From contig NZ_SLVV01000013.1 of the NCBI RefSeq assembly GCF_004340465.1, forward strand, positions 115,525-179,524: a stretch of DNA of 64,000 nucleotides, written 5' to 3'. Below are positions 1-7,855 of this stretch, piece by piece. The notes beneath the pieces are model-generated. The model made no database searches. It had not been told where the DNA came from and saw nothing but the letters and a program-made list of their open reading frames with translations. Source of the DNA: Mesobacillus foraminis (GTDB lineage Bacteria > Bacillota > Bacilli > Bacillales > Cytobacillaceae). The translations under genes and the position numbers were made by a program. How positions within the stretch are numbered: position 1 is the first letter of the stretch; the number at the start of each line of letters is the position of its first letter.

Positions 1-711
1 CCTTTTAAAATTCCGGAAGCTTGCGAAGTTGAAGATGAAAAGCTCTGTTTACTTGCCGATGCAGCTTCAACTGCCTACTGGTCGGTAGACCATGCCGGCG
101 TCAAAGAGGGAGATACAGTCGTAGTGCTTGGTTGCGGCCCGGTTGGACTGCTTGCCCAAAAATTTGCCTGGTACAAGGGAGCAAAGAGGGTTATTGCTGT
201 AGATTACGTTAACTACCGACTGCAGCATGCCAAGAGACACAACAAGGTTGAGATTGTGAATTTTGAACAGCATGAAAACACCGGTCAGTACCTAAAGGAA
301 ATTACAAAGGGCGGAGCAGATATTGTCATCGATGCTGTCGGTATGGATGGAAAATGGACCGAAATGGAATTTCTTGCAAGCGGATTAAAGCTTCAGGGCG
401 GAGCGATGGGGGCAATTGTAATTGCTAGCCAGGCGGTTAGAAAAGGCGGTACCATCCAAATTACAGGCGTTTACGGAGGACGATATAATGCTTTTCCGCT
501 AGGAGATTTTTTCCAGAGAAATATCGATCTAAAAATGGGACAGGCACCAGTTATTCCGTATATGCCTTTCCTATATGACCTGTTCAATTCAGGAAAAGTA
601 GACCCTAGCGATGTTATTACACACGTTCTCCCCCTCGATCAGGCTAAGCATGGATATGAGGTTTTCGACACAAAAACAGAAGATTGCATTAAAGTTGTAT
701 TAAAGCCATAA
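1..711 (+). CDS. Zinc-dependent alcohol dehydrogenase, C-terminal part (5' end outside window)
   Basis: The reading frame is open from base 1 and ends at TAA 709-711, so the gene begins upstream of the window. The visible part starts just before the Rossmann domain of a medium-chain zinc dehydrogenase: the NAD-binding glycine motif GCGPVG is encoded from about 130, followed by an acidic residue (AVD) that would favour NAD. The long insertion ending in a C-terminal IKVVLKP resembles the glutathione-independent formaldehyde or threonine-type dehydrogenases that Bacillus carries as YycR/AdhB-like proteins. The catalytic zinc-binding half lies outside the window, so substrate cannot be judged. 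A good intrinsic terminator follows the stop. Confidence 0.85.
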   Translation, partial: PFKIPEACEVEDEKLCLLADAASTAYWSVDHAGVKEGDTVVVLGCGPVGLLAQKFAWYKGAKRVIAVDYVNYRLQHAKRHNKVEIVNFEQHENTGQYLKEITKGGADIVIDAVGMDGKWTEMEFLASGLKLQGGAMGAIVIASQAVRKGGTIQITGVYGGRYNAFPLGDFFQRNIDLKMGQAPVIPYMPFLYDLFNSGKVDPSDVITHVLPLDQAKHGYEVFDTKTEDCIKVVLKP

Positions 712-721
712 AAACAGACAG

Positions 722-748
722 CCCAGTAAGTTTAAGACTGGGTTTTTG
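722..748 (+). terminator. Rho-independent terminator of the alcohol dehydrogenase
   Basis: Six-base stem CCCAGT/ACTGGG (722-727 with 737-742) followed by TTTTT, 10 bases after the stop codon. Confidence 0.8.
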
Positions 749-1015
749 GTTTTGTTAACAGAAAAATACGGATTTCGCCAAGAAGTTAAGAGTTTTTAGA
801 TGTAAGCTTTACTCATTCCTTAAATCTATATAGTGAAGCAGTTCCAATACGGTTGAAAGCTCTTAAAACAACTCCATGATGCGGGTATTTTTCCCAGGCA
901 AATGGTACCGTATCAATATACATCAAAGCGAGGGCATGTACTTTAGAAAACATTGGCACGGAGCCATTGTAAGGGATCTAAATAAGAAGCCTTCCCACTT
1001 TAAAACCTACGGTAA
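749..1015. other. Intergenic stretch without a recognisable gene
   Basis: Between the two facing terminators nothing recognisable is seen; no frame longer than about 30 codons reads as protein on either strand. Confidence 0.5.
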
Positions 1016-1053
1016 CAAAAAAACCGGCCAATTCTATTTAAGAAAGGCCGGTT
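1016..1053 (-). terminator. Terminator of the NmrA-like gene
   Basis: Perfect stem AACCGGCC/GGCCGGTT (1022-1029 with 1046-1053). On the minus strand it is followed by a run of T (complement of 1017-1021), directly after the stop of the minus-strand gene. Confidence 0.85.
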
Positions 1054-1064
1054 GAATTTTGCTT

Positions 1065-1937
1065 TTATTTTGACTGGGAAATTTCATTAACAATTTCAGT
1101 TAATGCCTCTTTGACCGGTGTAGCAGGACGTCCCAGAACCTTTTCGAAATCATTGCTTTCAGTTTCCAGAGAGCCGTTGCGAATGCTTTCCTGAATGCCG
1201 ACTAGGAGCGGAATGATGAAAGCAGGGAGACCTGCATCTTTCATGATAGAGGCATAGGCAGTGTCATCCACCTGCTGCACCTTAATATCTTTACCCAGGA
1301 CATTGCTCAATTCGGATACAAGTTCTTCCTGGGTCAATAACTTCCCTGACAGTTCGTAGATTGTGTTTTCGTGGCCTTTCCCGGAAAGGACTGCAGCAGC
1401 AGCTTCTGCATAATCCTGCTGCGTTGCCCAGCCTACCCTGCCATTACCTGCTGATGTAACCCAAGGTGCCCCTGCCATGGCAGCCTGGATGGTTGGAATT
1501 TCATTCTCGAGATACCAGTTATTGCGTAGGAATGAATAAGGTATACCTGTTTTCTTGATGGCTGTTTCAGTAGCAACATGAGGCGGAGCCATTAGATTAG
1601 TGCTTTCTGGAGCGTTAGCTATACTTGTATAAGCAATAAATTTAACACCCGCGCGCTCCGCAGCAACGACTGCGTTTGTATGCTGGCGGATTCTTGTTTC
1701 ATTGTCTCCATCAGCAGAAATTATTAACAAGCGGTCGATGCCTGCAAATGCAGTATCCAATGTCTCCGGGCTGTCAAAATCACCCTGCCGGACGTCGACT
1801 CCGCGGGCTTGTAATCCTGCAGCCTTTTCAGGGTTACGCACACTGACAGCCACCTGCTCAGCTGGAATAGTGTTTAATAAGGTATCCACGATTTTGGTTC
1901 CAAGTTTTCCAGTAGCGCCTGTAACTAACAATTTCAT
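1065..1937 (-). CDS. NmrA/QOR2-type NAD(P)H-dependent oxidoreductase
   Basis: 290 residues, the usual length of the atypical SDR group that includes E. coli YtfG (quinone oxidoreductase 2). The N-terminal nucleotide-binding motif GATGKLG lies at residues 7-13. The protein continues as a Rossmann fold with NWYLE near residue 140, the segment that surrounds the active site in this family. The catalytic tyrosine of classical SDRs is not expected here. It is divergent from an Rrf2-type repressor, an arrangement reminiscent of ywnB/ywnA in Bacillus subtilis. Both promoters lie between two identical TGTAAT-N7-ATTACA sites, so the pair is probably a redox or electrophile-stress unit in which the repressor controls the reductase. 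The start follows a strong AGGAGG. The exact substrate is unknown. Confidence 0.85.
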   Translation of the reverse strand: MKLLVTGATGKLGTKIVDTLLNTIPAEQVAVSVRNPEKAAGLQARGVDVRQGDFDSPETLDTAFAGIDRLLIISADGDNETRIRQHTNAVVAAERAGVKFIAYTSIANAPESTNLMAPPHVATETAIKKTGIPYSFLRNNWYLENEIPTIQAAMAGAPWVTSAGNGRVGWATQQDYAEAAAAVLSGKGHENTIYELSGKLLTQEELVSELSNVLGKDIKVQQVDDTAYASIMKDAGLPAFIIPLLVGIQESIRNGSLETESNDFEKVLGRPATPVKEALTEIVNEISQSK

Positions 1938-1986
1938 AAAAAAGTCCTCCTAGATTCATTTTAATATTGTAACCTATTCAATTACA

Positions 1987-2005
1987 TGTAATCATTATAA
2001 TTACA
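1987..2005. promoter_or_regulatory. Putative Rrf2 operator 1 (TGTAAT-N7-ATTACA), over the reductase promoter
   Basis: Inverted repeat TGTAAT (1987-1992) and ATTACA (2000-2005), seven bases apart. It covers the -10 element (TATAAT on the minus strand, complement of 1994-1999) of a promoter whose -35 TTGACT is the complement of 2017-2022, spacer 17. A repressor bound here would block transcription of the reductase. Confidence 0.6.
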
Positions 2006-2039
2006 AGTTTATGTCAAGTCAACAAAAACCGTTTGTCCT

Positions 2040-2069
2040 TTGTTATTCTTCATGATTTTAAGGTATAAT
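2040..2069 (+). promoter_or_regulatory. Promoter of the Rrf2 regulator
   Basis: TTGTTA at 2040-2045, 18-base spacer, TATAAT at 2064-2069; transcription would begin inside operator 2. Confidence 0.6.
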
Positions 2070-2074
2070 AAACC

Positions 2075-2093
2075 TGTAATCCAATTAATTACA
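2075..2093. promoter_or_regulatory. Putative Rrf2 operator 2 (TGTAAT-N7-ATTACA)
   Basis: Same half-sites and the same seven-base spacing as at 1987-2005, placed just downstream of the regulator's -10 box, so the regulator probably represses itself. Confidence 0.6.
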
Positions 2094-2110
2094 AACGGAA
2101 GGGATGCTTT

Positions 2111-2548
2111 ATGTCCATCAGCAGTCGATTTTCAGTTGGAATTCATATATTGTCGTTGATTGAATTTAATAAGGAAGGGATTAGCACATCCGATTTTCTG
2201 GCTTCAAGCGTCAACACGAACCCCGCTGTAATCAGGAAACTTATGGGGATGCTGAAGAAAGCAGGATTGGTAGAGGTGCATCCAGGAATCGCTGGAGCCA
2301 AGCTTGCTAAGAAAATGTCGGAAATAACACTCCTTGACGTATACAAGGCTGTTAATGTTGTACAAGATAATGAGTTGTTTGGAATGCATGAAAATCCGAA
2401 CGCCGACTGTCCGGTGGGGAGGCATATCCAAAATACAATAGAGCCGATATTTTCAGCTGCACAGTTAGCAATGGAGAAAGTATTGGGTAATGTGACTCTG
2501 GAGGATGTTGTTAAGGATATTGGCAAAAAATCAAATATCGTCTGTTAA
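2111..2548 (+). CDS. Rrf2-family transcriptional regulator
   Basis: 145 residues with the N-terminal winged helix typical of Rrf2 proteins: the first helix RFSVGIHILSLI, a recognition region around NTNPAVIRKLMG, and the wing GLVEVHPGIAGAKL. The three clustered cysteines that bind an iron-sulfur centre in IscR/NsrR are absent. There is one cysteine in NADCPVG and a second as the last residue, as in the YwnA/CymR-like branch that senses by thiols or protein partners. It is divergent from the NmrA-like reductase and flanked by two matching operators, so it most likely represses both. A ribosome site AAGGGATG precedes the start. Confidence 0.88.
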   Translation: MSISSRFSVGIHILSLIEFNKEGISTSDFLASSVNTNPAVIRKLMGMLKKAGLVEVHPGIAGAKLAKKMSEITLLDVYKAVNVVQDNELFGMHENPNADCPVGRHIQNTIEPIFSAAQLAMEKVLGNVTLEDVVKDIGKKSNIVC

Positions 2549-2551
2549 TAT

Positions 2552-2580
2552 AAAGGGCATTCCTATAGAATGTCTTTTAA
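2552..2580 (+). terminator. Weak terminator after the Rrf2 gene
   Basis: GGCATTC/GAATGTC stem with one G-T pair (about 2556-2574), followed by TTTTAATTTTT. Confidence 0.5.
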
Positions 2581-2785
2581 TTTTTCTGGTGTTTAATGAA
2601 TTAAATAAATAATAGAGCTGGTGGGGTACTAACCTCCGGCTTCTCACACATCACGAGCTCTCGCATTTTATCCTTTGCCTTATTGGTCAAAGTGATCGGA
2701 CAACAATATACAGTATTGAAGTGACGGGCTGATCTTACTTCGGATATTTCTGTTTTTACATTATTTAAATGAGTCAACAAGCTGC

Positions 2786-2966
2786 CTCATGGAGTCTATC
2801 TGAGAAGATAGTTTCAGTAAACCATTTCTCATCTCCTGTAGAAAGCGCTAAGTCAATCAGAAGACAATTTGCTCTATGTCTGATAATTTCAATTCCGGCA
2901 ATTTCTTCACATCTTTGCTCTGTATTAGAATAGTTTTCCAACAGTCATCTAATTGTCAGACGTAAC
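2786..2966 (-). pseudogene. Possible relic of an IDEAL-domain-like small protein
   Basis: On the minus strand one frame is open for about 58 codons, ending at a TGA near 2790, with no ATG. Its second half reads LLIDLALSTGDEKWFTE, which is close in style to the IDEAL-domain motif of YpiB-type Bacillus proteins (ALD-x-RDE-x-WF). No ribosome site is visible. The rest of 2549-2978 shows no gene. This is a weak call from pattern only. Confidence 0.25.
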
Positions 2967-2978
2967 GATCTTATGAAC

Positions 2979-3263
2979 TTATTCCATTATTTTTAGCTTA
3001 TACACTTCTCTAGTTGATACAAGCTCTGCAATATTGTTCCTATATTCCTGATAATGAGCCGACTGAATATGGTGTTCCAACGCTTCCTCATCCTTCCACA
3101 CTTCATATAAAACAAAAGTTAGGTCTTCAGATTGGTGCAAGTCATATTTTATACAACCTGCCTCTTCCCTTGATGCATCTTGTACCTTTTTAAGTTCTGA
3201 TAATAGGTGCCCCTGCAGGCCTTCTTTTGGTTTTAATACAGCAGTAATTACAATATGCTCCAT
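2979..3263 (-). CDS. ABM-family (putative quinol monooxygenase) small protein
   Basis: 94 residues forming a single antibiotic-biosynthesis-monooxygenase (dimeric alpha-beta barrel) domain. It begins VITAVLKPKEG, has the central GCIKYDLHQSED and the strand VLYEVWKDEEALEHH. These proteins, like YgiN, act as dimers and oxidise quinol-like or other small aromatic substrates without a cofactor. The in-frame ATG two codons upstream is only one base from the GGGGG ribosome site, so the start at 3263, seven bases away, is preferred. It stands alone. A second intact member (15235) and a relic (20796) occur in the sugar regulon. Confidence 0.8.
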   Translation of the reverse strand: MEHIVITAVLKPKEGLQGHLLSELKKVQDASREEAGCIKYDLHQSEDLTFVLYEVWKDEEALEHHIQSAHYQEYRNNIAELVSTREVYKLKIME

Positions 3264-3482
3264 TTTCATCCCCCTTAATAATGAGTAGTTCGTCTTTCTT
3301 TTAAAAGTTGGTGGCAACGGAGTCAATGTCCCCCCAGCATGGTGTAAAAAATATACCTCTTTAATCTCTTATCTGCTCCAGTTATGTAAGCTTTTAACTG
3401 TTACTCCTAACTTTTTTAGTAGGCTTAAATTAGTAAAGGATTTGATACACTTTGATAGACACTTACATCGTTATATATCACC

Positions 3483-3877
3483 CTAAAAAATGCAAGTGTG
3501 AAAGGACCGTATAAAATGGTTTCAGCTCCCTTGCCGTCATCAAGGAGCACATGTCCCTACATCATCAGATTCTGTGCTTCATCAAGGCTGTTCAGAGCGT
3601 CAGCTTTTAATGAGGCAATGCATATATGTATCATGTCTTCAGAACAATGTTTTAACAGCTGAATGCTGGATTCATTTAACCTCTAAACGTCAATCAACGT
3701 TCGGATGAAAATAAGAGTTATATTCCGATCTTCATTAATCCTGTATTCTATCAATTCTCCATCATCCATAGAAAACAGGTCCTTGACAACAGCTATAGAT
3801 GAATCATTATTCTTTTGAATAAGCTGGTTGCTGTCCTTATTTTCTGACGGATTCGTTTGCTTTTCTCTTTTTCCCAA
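3483..3877 (-). pseudogene. GerA-family spore germination protein, N-terminal relic
   Basis: The minus strand encodes 64 residues from a good start that read like the beginning of a GerAA-type germinant receptor subunit: a charged, asparagine-rich head, then DLFSMDDGELIEYRI and ITLIFIRTLIDV, matching the family's pattern of a variable head followed by VIREF..ALVYIDGLVD. A stop follows. Further along in other frames, SLKADALNSLDEAQ and GHVLLDDGKGAETILYG still resemble the next conserved stretch (the GHVLLL-DG region) before similarity ends near 3483. All later transmembrane parts are gone. This is a decayed receptor gene and not a short protein. The assignment rests on motif memory. Confidence 0.5.
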
Positions 3878-4176
3878 ACATAAATTTTCTTATCTGAAAT
3901 CCTTAATGAGTTCTGTAAAAACTCCCGTTCTTTCCAGGATTATTATCCTCATTCCGCCTTTTCTTATCCATTTACACGGACGAAAAGGCGCCCCTGTTTA
4001 TGCGGAGACGCCCAGTGTCATTCATCCTATATGTAAAGAATAAAAACTCATTTAAGAAGGAGAGTTAAACCTGGATTTATGATCTTTAGGGAAGCAGAAA
4101 TCTATCCATAATAAGGCTGGAAGTAGCTGTACGACATCTAAAAGGCCTACTGCTGGAAGGAAGTAGACCATTTTTA
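3878..4176. other. Intergenic stretch, nothing recognised
   Basis: No frame reads as a protein and no clear terminator or operator is seen in this interval. Confidence 0.4.
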
Positions 4177-5271
4177 TTAAAAGGGAGGAGCAGGTACTTC
4201 GCCAATTTTCATACGAAGTAAACTATAAGGTTTTTCTCGTAAATCTCTTCCATAATGAAATCTGGCCTGCCGATGCAATTGGTTTACAATGACATATAAA
4301 TATCCATCAGGGCCAATAGAAAAAGTATCAGGCCATAGTATTCTTGGATCATGTGCAATGGTTTCCATTGCTCCATTCGGCAATATCTTTCGAATACTGT
4401 TATTTTCATAGTCCCCAGCATAAATGATTCCTCTTGCATCGGTGATCATTCCATCAGATGCACCTTTTTCTCCCCAATACTCCACATGATAAGGTAATTC
4501 CATGTCAGGTATATTTCTGTCTCTCAGGGCTTCTGTTGAGATCGAGAACAAATGCCGACTGGTTAGTGGAGCAAAGAATAATATCTTTCCATCGGGAGAA
4601 ATCGCAAGACTATCAGACGCCAATCTAAATGGAGAAGTTGAACCGTCTTTGTTTCGATTCATCAAAATTTGACCTTCTACTTTCGGTAAAAAGTGGGGAT
4701 CGGGTGAAGTTGAGTTTGCCCCATTTAACCGTCTAAACGCGTTTCCATTTGATAAATCTACGACGATAATAGCTCCTGGTCCTCTTGAAGAAGAATCCGT
4801 TATATAGGCATAACCTGCTTTTCCAACACGAAAATCAAAACGGACATCATTCAGATAAGTTGTAGGCAGGACAACATCTTCTGTAAAAGTATATACTTTT
4901 CTTAATGTATTGGTATCTATATCAACAGCAACTAATTTGGCCCCTCCTTTAATAGGTTCAGAAAAATTGGGTGCCGCTGTATCTAAAATCCAAAGCGTTC
5001 CCCTTCCATCAGCAACTACGCTTTGGACACTGATGAAAGTCATTGTGATATTCTCGGGGTTAACCAAATTGGTTTGTAAATTAGGATAAGGCTGCAATTT
5101 ATCTTCAACTATTTCCGCCACCGTAAATTTAACATCGTCTCCCCATTTCGGGAAGCAAATGAAAATACGACCGGTTTCTGAAACAGTAACACCTGTAGGC
5201 ATAGCCCCATAAAATGCATAAACTAGTTCTAAATTACCGAAATATTTTTCACTAGCTAACATAGGTTTCAT
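4177..5271 (-). CDS. Major royal jelly protein/yellow-type beta-propeller protein
   Basis: 364 residues, starting at the ATG six codons inside the longest frame because GAGGAGG sits five bases before it. The sequence carries the hallmarks of the royal-jelly/yellow family, related to SMP-30/gluconolactonases: YAFYGAMPTGVTVSETGRIFICFPKWGDD near the N-terminus, DGRGTLWILDTAAP, then YAYITDSSSRGPGAIIVVDL, LASDSLAISPDGKILFFAPL, and GMITDARGIIYAGDYENNSI. It probably folds as a six-bladed propeller with a metal-binding centre. There is no signal peptide, so it is cytoplasmic, unlike the insect proteins. Bacterial members have no firm function; a lactonase or ligand-binding role is possible. No operon partner is seen. 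Confidence 0.8.
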   Translation of the reverse strand: MKPMLASEKYFGNLELVYAFYGAMPTGVTVSETGRIFICFPKWGDDVKFTVAEIVEDKLQPYPNLQTNLVNPENITMTFISVQSVVADGRGTLWILDTAAPNFSEPIKGGAKLVAVDIDTNTLRKVYTFTEDVVLPTTYLNDVRFDFRVGKAGYAYITDSSSRGPGAIIVVDLSNGNAFRRLNGANSTSPDPHFLPKVEGQILMNRNKDGSTSPFRLASDSLAISPDGKILFFAPLTSRHLFSISTEALRDRNIPDMELPYHVEYWGEKGASDGMITDARGIIYAGDYENNSIRKILPNGAMETIAHDPRILWPDTFSIGPDGYLYVIVNQLHRQARFHYGRDLREKPYSLLRMKIGEVPAPPF

Positions 5272-5341
5272 AATATCCTCCTCAAGCATTCAAACGGGAT
5301 AACACCTATATATGATTTATATTTTTTCTAGTGCATGTTTC

Positions 5342-5518
5342 TTAATAAGTTTTTCTATACGAAAAGATAACTTTTTTAATTTGGATGCTGTAACATTGAT
5401 CACAAACTCCGCCATTAACCAATAACTTATCCTCCTCATCAATCTCACAATTAAATTCAGAGCCTAATGATTTTTTTATATCCTCTCCCCCAATCTGCCA
5501 TGGCATAAAATAGTCCAT
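5342..5518 (-). CDS. Short open frame of unknown nature (58 codons)
   Basis: ATG at 5518 opens a 58-residue frame with an acidic centre (CEIDEEDKLL) and a CDQC motif. The only ribosome-site-like stretch (AAAGGGG) is 17 bases away, so translation is doubtful. It may be the remains of a longer gene. I do not recognise it. Confidence 0.2.
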   Translation of the reverse strand: MDYFMPWQIGGEDIKKSLGSEFNCEIDEEDKLLVNGGVCDQCYSIQIKKVIFSYRKTY

Positions 5519-5855
5519 GTAATGATTTCATATTACCCCTTTCGTTTTCTTTCTGGCTTTTCGCCGAAACTTATTCCATGTTTGATATGTGTTCACTAGA
5601 CTCTCCTTTGTCGGCAGCCTCGTGATGTTGTTCGGTTTAGTTTGCGTGTGGCACCGTTGATTGTTCCCTTGGGATTTCCGTCTACACCACTTTCGGTCCC
5701 TCCCAGCACCTGTTAACTAGAAGTAAAGATTTATTATTCTCCATAATGATAAATCTTTTTGTACCCTACTCAATGAACTCTTCTAGCATAAGAAGGGAAA
5801 TGGTAGCCCATCATAAAGATGTAATTAAACCTATATAATTACGGGGGTAACAAAT
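5519..5855. other. Intergenic stretch upstream of the nucleoside transporter
   Basis: No gene recognised. A part near 5600-5710 is richer in GC than its surroundings but matches no element I know. A short inverted repeat GTAATTA/TAATTAC (about 5821-5841) lies just before the transporter's ribosome site. No purine riboswitch motifs are seen. Confidence 0.35.
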
Positions 5856-7055
5856 TTGGATATTCTTATTGCGATATTGGGTATCATCGTCCTATTAGGC
5901 CTGCCATATGTCCTCTCAAAAGACCGAAAAAACATAAATCTCAAAGCCGTAGCGATCATGTTGGCTTTACAGTTTGCACTAACCTGGTTTATGTTCAATA
6001 CGACAATCGGTCAAAGCATCCTTAATACCATATCAGCCGGTTTTAACAGGCTGCTGGATTTCGCCACTGTCGGCGTTGAATTTGTATTTGGAGGAATAGC
6101 GACTGACGCTCCATTCGTGTTCTTCTTTAACGTCTCTTTAGTTATCATTTTCTTCTCCACTTTGCTTTCGATCTTAACCTATCTTAAAATCCTTCCATTG
6201 GTCATCAGATTATTGGGCGGGGCATTATCAACTGTGACCGGGTTGCCAAAAGTGGAATCTTTCAATGCTGTAAATTCCATCTTCTTTGGACAATCCGAAG
6301 CGCTCTTAACCATTAAGTCGCAATTTTTTCGTTTGAGCCGGGACCGCTTGTACACGGTCTGTGCTTCAGCAATGGGCTCTGTATCCGCATCCACCAGTGG
6401 ATCCTATATGCAGCTTCTTCCTCCACAATACGTCTTGGGGGCAATGGTTCTCAATGCTTTTTCCGCTTTGATAATTGCTTCCATATTAATGCCGGTGAAA
6501 TTGCCAAAAGAAGAAGACATTATTGAGATAAATAAAACGGAGCAGGCTGACAGTTTTTTCGAGGCTATGAGTGAGGGGGCAATAGACGGATTGAAAATTG
6601 CAGGAATTGTAGCAGGAATGCTCATCGCGTTTATTGCCACAATGGAAATGGTCAACTTCATTATCTCCGGAGTAACCAGACTGGCTGGCTATGAAACAAC
6701 CCTGCAAGAAATTTTCGGCTTTATTCTATATCCACTCGTCTTTTTAAGTGGGGTTCCGGCGAACGAAGCCATTCAGGCAGGAGGCATTATGGGCACGAAA
6801 ATCGTCCTAAATGAATTTGTGGCTATGCTGAGTTTTCAGCCAATGATTCCTGACCTCTCAGAAAAGACAGTTGCGATTGTTTCAACTTTCTTAATCTCAT
6901 TTGCAAACTTCAGTTCGATTGGAATCATAGCGGGCTCCGTTAAAGCGATGGATCCGGAGAAAGGAAGGATGGTTTCGGGCTTCGGATTTAAGTTGCTTTT
7001 CGGAGCAACCTTGGCCTCCTTTTTATCAGCAACGATTGTTGGCCTCTTTATCTGA
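5856..7055 (+). CDS. CNT-family concentrative nucleoside transporter (NupC/NupG type)
   Basis: 399 residues, normal for bacterial concentrative nucleoside transporters that import nucleosides with protons or sodium. The start is TTG, eight bases after GGGGG. Key family features are visible: the nucleoside/cation motif GQSEA at residues 145-149, the gate-domain stretch SASTSGSYM, the second conserved region with GVPANEAIQAGG, and SFANFSSIG at 348-356. About eight hydrophobic helices plus re-entrant hairpins can be seen. Bacillus has several paralogues (NupC, NupG, YutK). The missing purine riboswitch argues against assigning NupG, so no symbol is given. It is monocistronic with an imperfect hairpin downstream. 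Confidence 0.9.
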   Translation: MDILIAILGIIVLLGLPYVLSKDRKNINLKAVAIMLALQFALTWFMFNTTIGQSILNTISAGFNRLLDFATVGVEFVFGGIATDAPFVFFFNVSLVIIFFSTLLSILTYLKILPLVIRLLGGALSTVTGLPKVESFNAVNSIFFGQSEALLTIKSQFFRLSRDRLYTVCASAMGSVSASTSGSYMQLLPPQYVLGAMVLNAFSALIIASILMPVKLPKEEDIIEINKTEQADSFFEAMSEGAIDGLKIAGIVAGMLIAFIATMEMVNFIISGVTRLAGYETTLQEIFGFILYPLVFLSGVPANEAIQAGGIMGTKIVLNEFVAMLSFQPMIPDLSEKTVAIVSTFLISFANFSSIGIIAGSVKAMDPEKGRMVSGFGFKLLFGATLASFLSATIVGLFI

Positions 7056-7166
7056 TTAAGACCCATTGCCCACATGAGTTCTAATAAGAATTCGTTCCCT
7101 AGAGAACGATATTTGTTGAACTTGTTTGGGTGATTATGGGTATCCAGAAAGAGTGATAAAAATCGG

Positions 7167-7203
7167 CCGTCGTCTAGTCACTATAGAGAGACGTCGGTTT
7201 CTC
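7167..7203 (+). terminator. Probable terminator after the nucleoside transporter
   Basis: Nine-base stem CCGTCGTCT/AGACGTCGG (7167-7175 with 7189-7197) with one T-T mismatch, followed by TTTCTC. Confidence 0.5.
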
Positions 7204-7208
7204 AAGGA

Positions 7209-7600
7209 ATGTGGGTTGGCACCTTGATTCAGTTTCAGCAGAAACAAACTAAATCACTAGCCATTAAAGTAACAGGAAAATTGGACTTTGCCAATCATCC
7301 CATGCTGGAAGACTATAAGTACCTCCATACAGTAGCTGGAGATCATGTAGGGAATTTACCATACCGAGTCCTAGCATGCTTCATTTTCGCGGAGAGATTG
7401 ATAAGGACTGCTACTATCGGCTTTCCTACAAGCTGTATAACTTTTCGGAAGGAGAGGAAAGCAGCACTGGCCGCTGGGCACAGGGCCAGGCTCTGGATGG
7501 TCATGGTGATTACGAATATGTCAGTTCCCCAGTGCCAGAGGGTAAACGGCCTAACCTAAAGCCGGCTCCTTCCAACCTTCATAATAAGCTCTTCCGCTAG
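7209..7600 (+). pseudogene. Manganese catalase relic (C-terminal tail)
   Basis: The last 60 or so codons (about 7418-7600, ending TAG) read YKLYNFSEGEESSTGRWAQG and then DYEYVSSPVPEGKRPNLKPAP and LHN. This is the characteristic C-terminal tail of the long di-manganese catalases. The helical bundle with its manganese ligands is missing. The preceding stretch in another frame (7209-7400) contains HPMLEDYKYLHTVAGD, which I cannot place with confidence. Two frames are needed to read the stretch, and the intact family is over 270 residues, so the gene is deleted and frameshifted. A strong terminator still follows it, as expected for the end of a former gene. Confidence 0.55.
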
Positions 7601-7613
7601 ATTACAAGACCTC

Positions 7614-7643
7614 CTGCCTGACACACTGTCAGGCAGCTTTTTT
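7614..7643 (+). terminator. Strong terminator after the catalase relic
   Basis: Ten-base perfect stem CTGCCTGACA/TGTCAGGCAG (7614-7623 with 7627-7636) followed by CTTTTTT. Confidence 0.9.
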
Positions 7644-7855
7644 GTTTATCCCCCGAACTCTCTCCCTATCCTCCACGAAAATCTTTACTAAAATCATTCC
7701 GATGCTCCCGATTGGTAGTAATCCTTCTATTTCCGATCGCTGGTTTCTCTTCGTCGCGAGCAGAACCATTGTACAGAGTATGAGGAAGGATTTATTTTAG
7801 TCTTTCTTATCTCTATAAAGGTTATAGGAGTTAAGTTTAAGATAGATCGTTTCAC
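7644..7855. other. Intergenic stretch, nothing recognised
   Basis: No gene-like frame, and no terminator was recognised for the minus-strand gene that ends at 7856. Confidence 0.4.

Noticed and set aside
5700..5860. Purine riboswitch upstream of the nucleoside transporter
   Set aside because: The conserved core sequences of the purine aptamer are not found.
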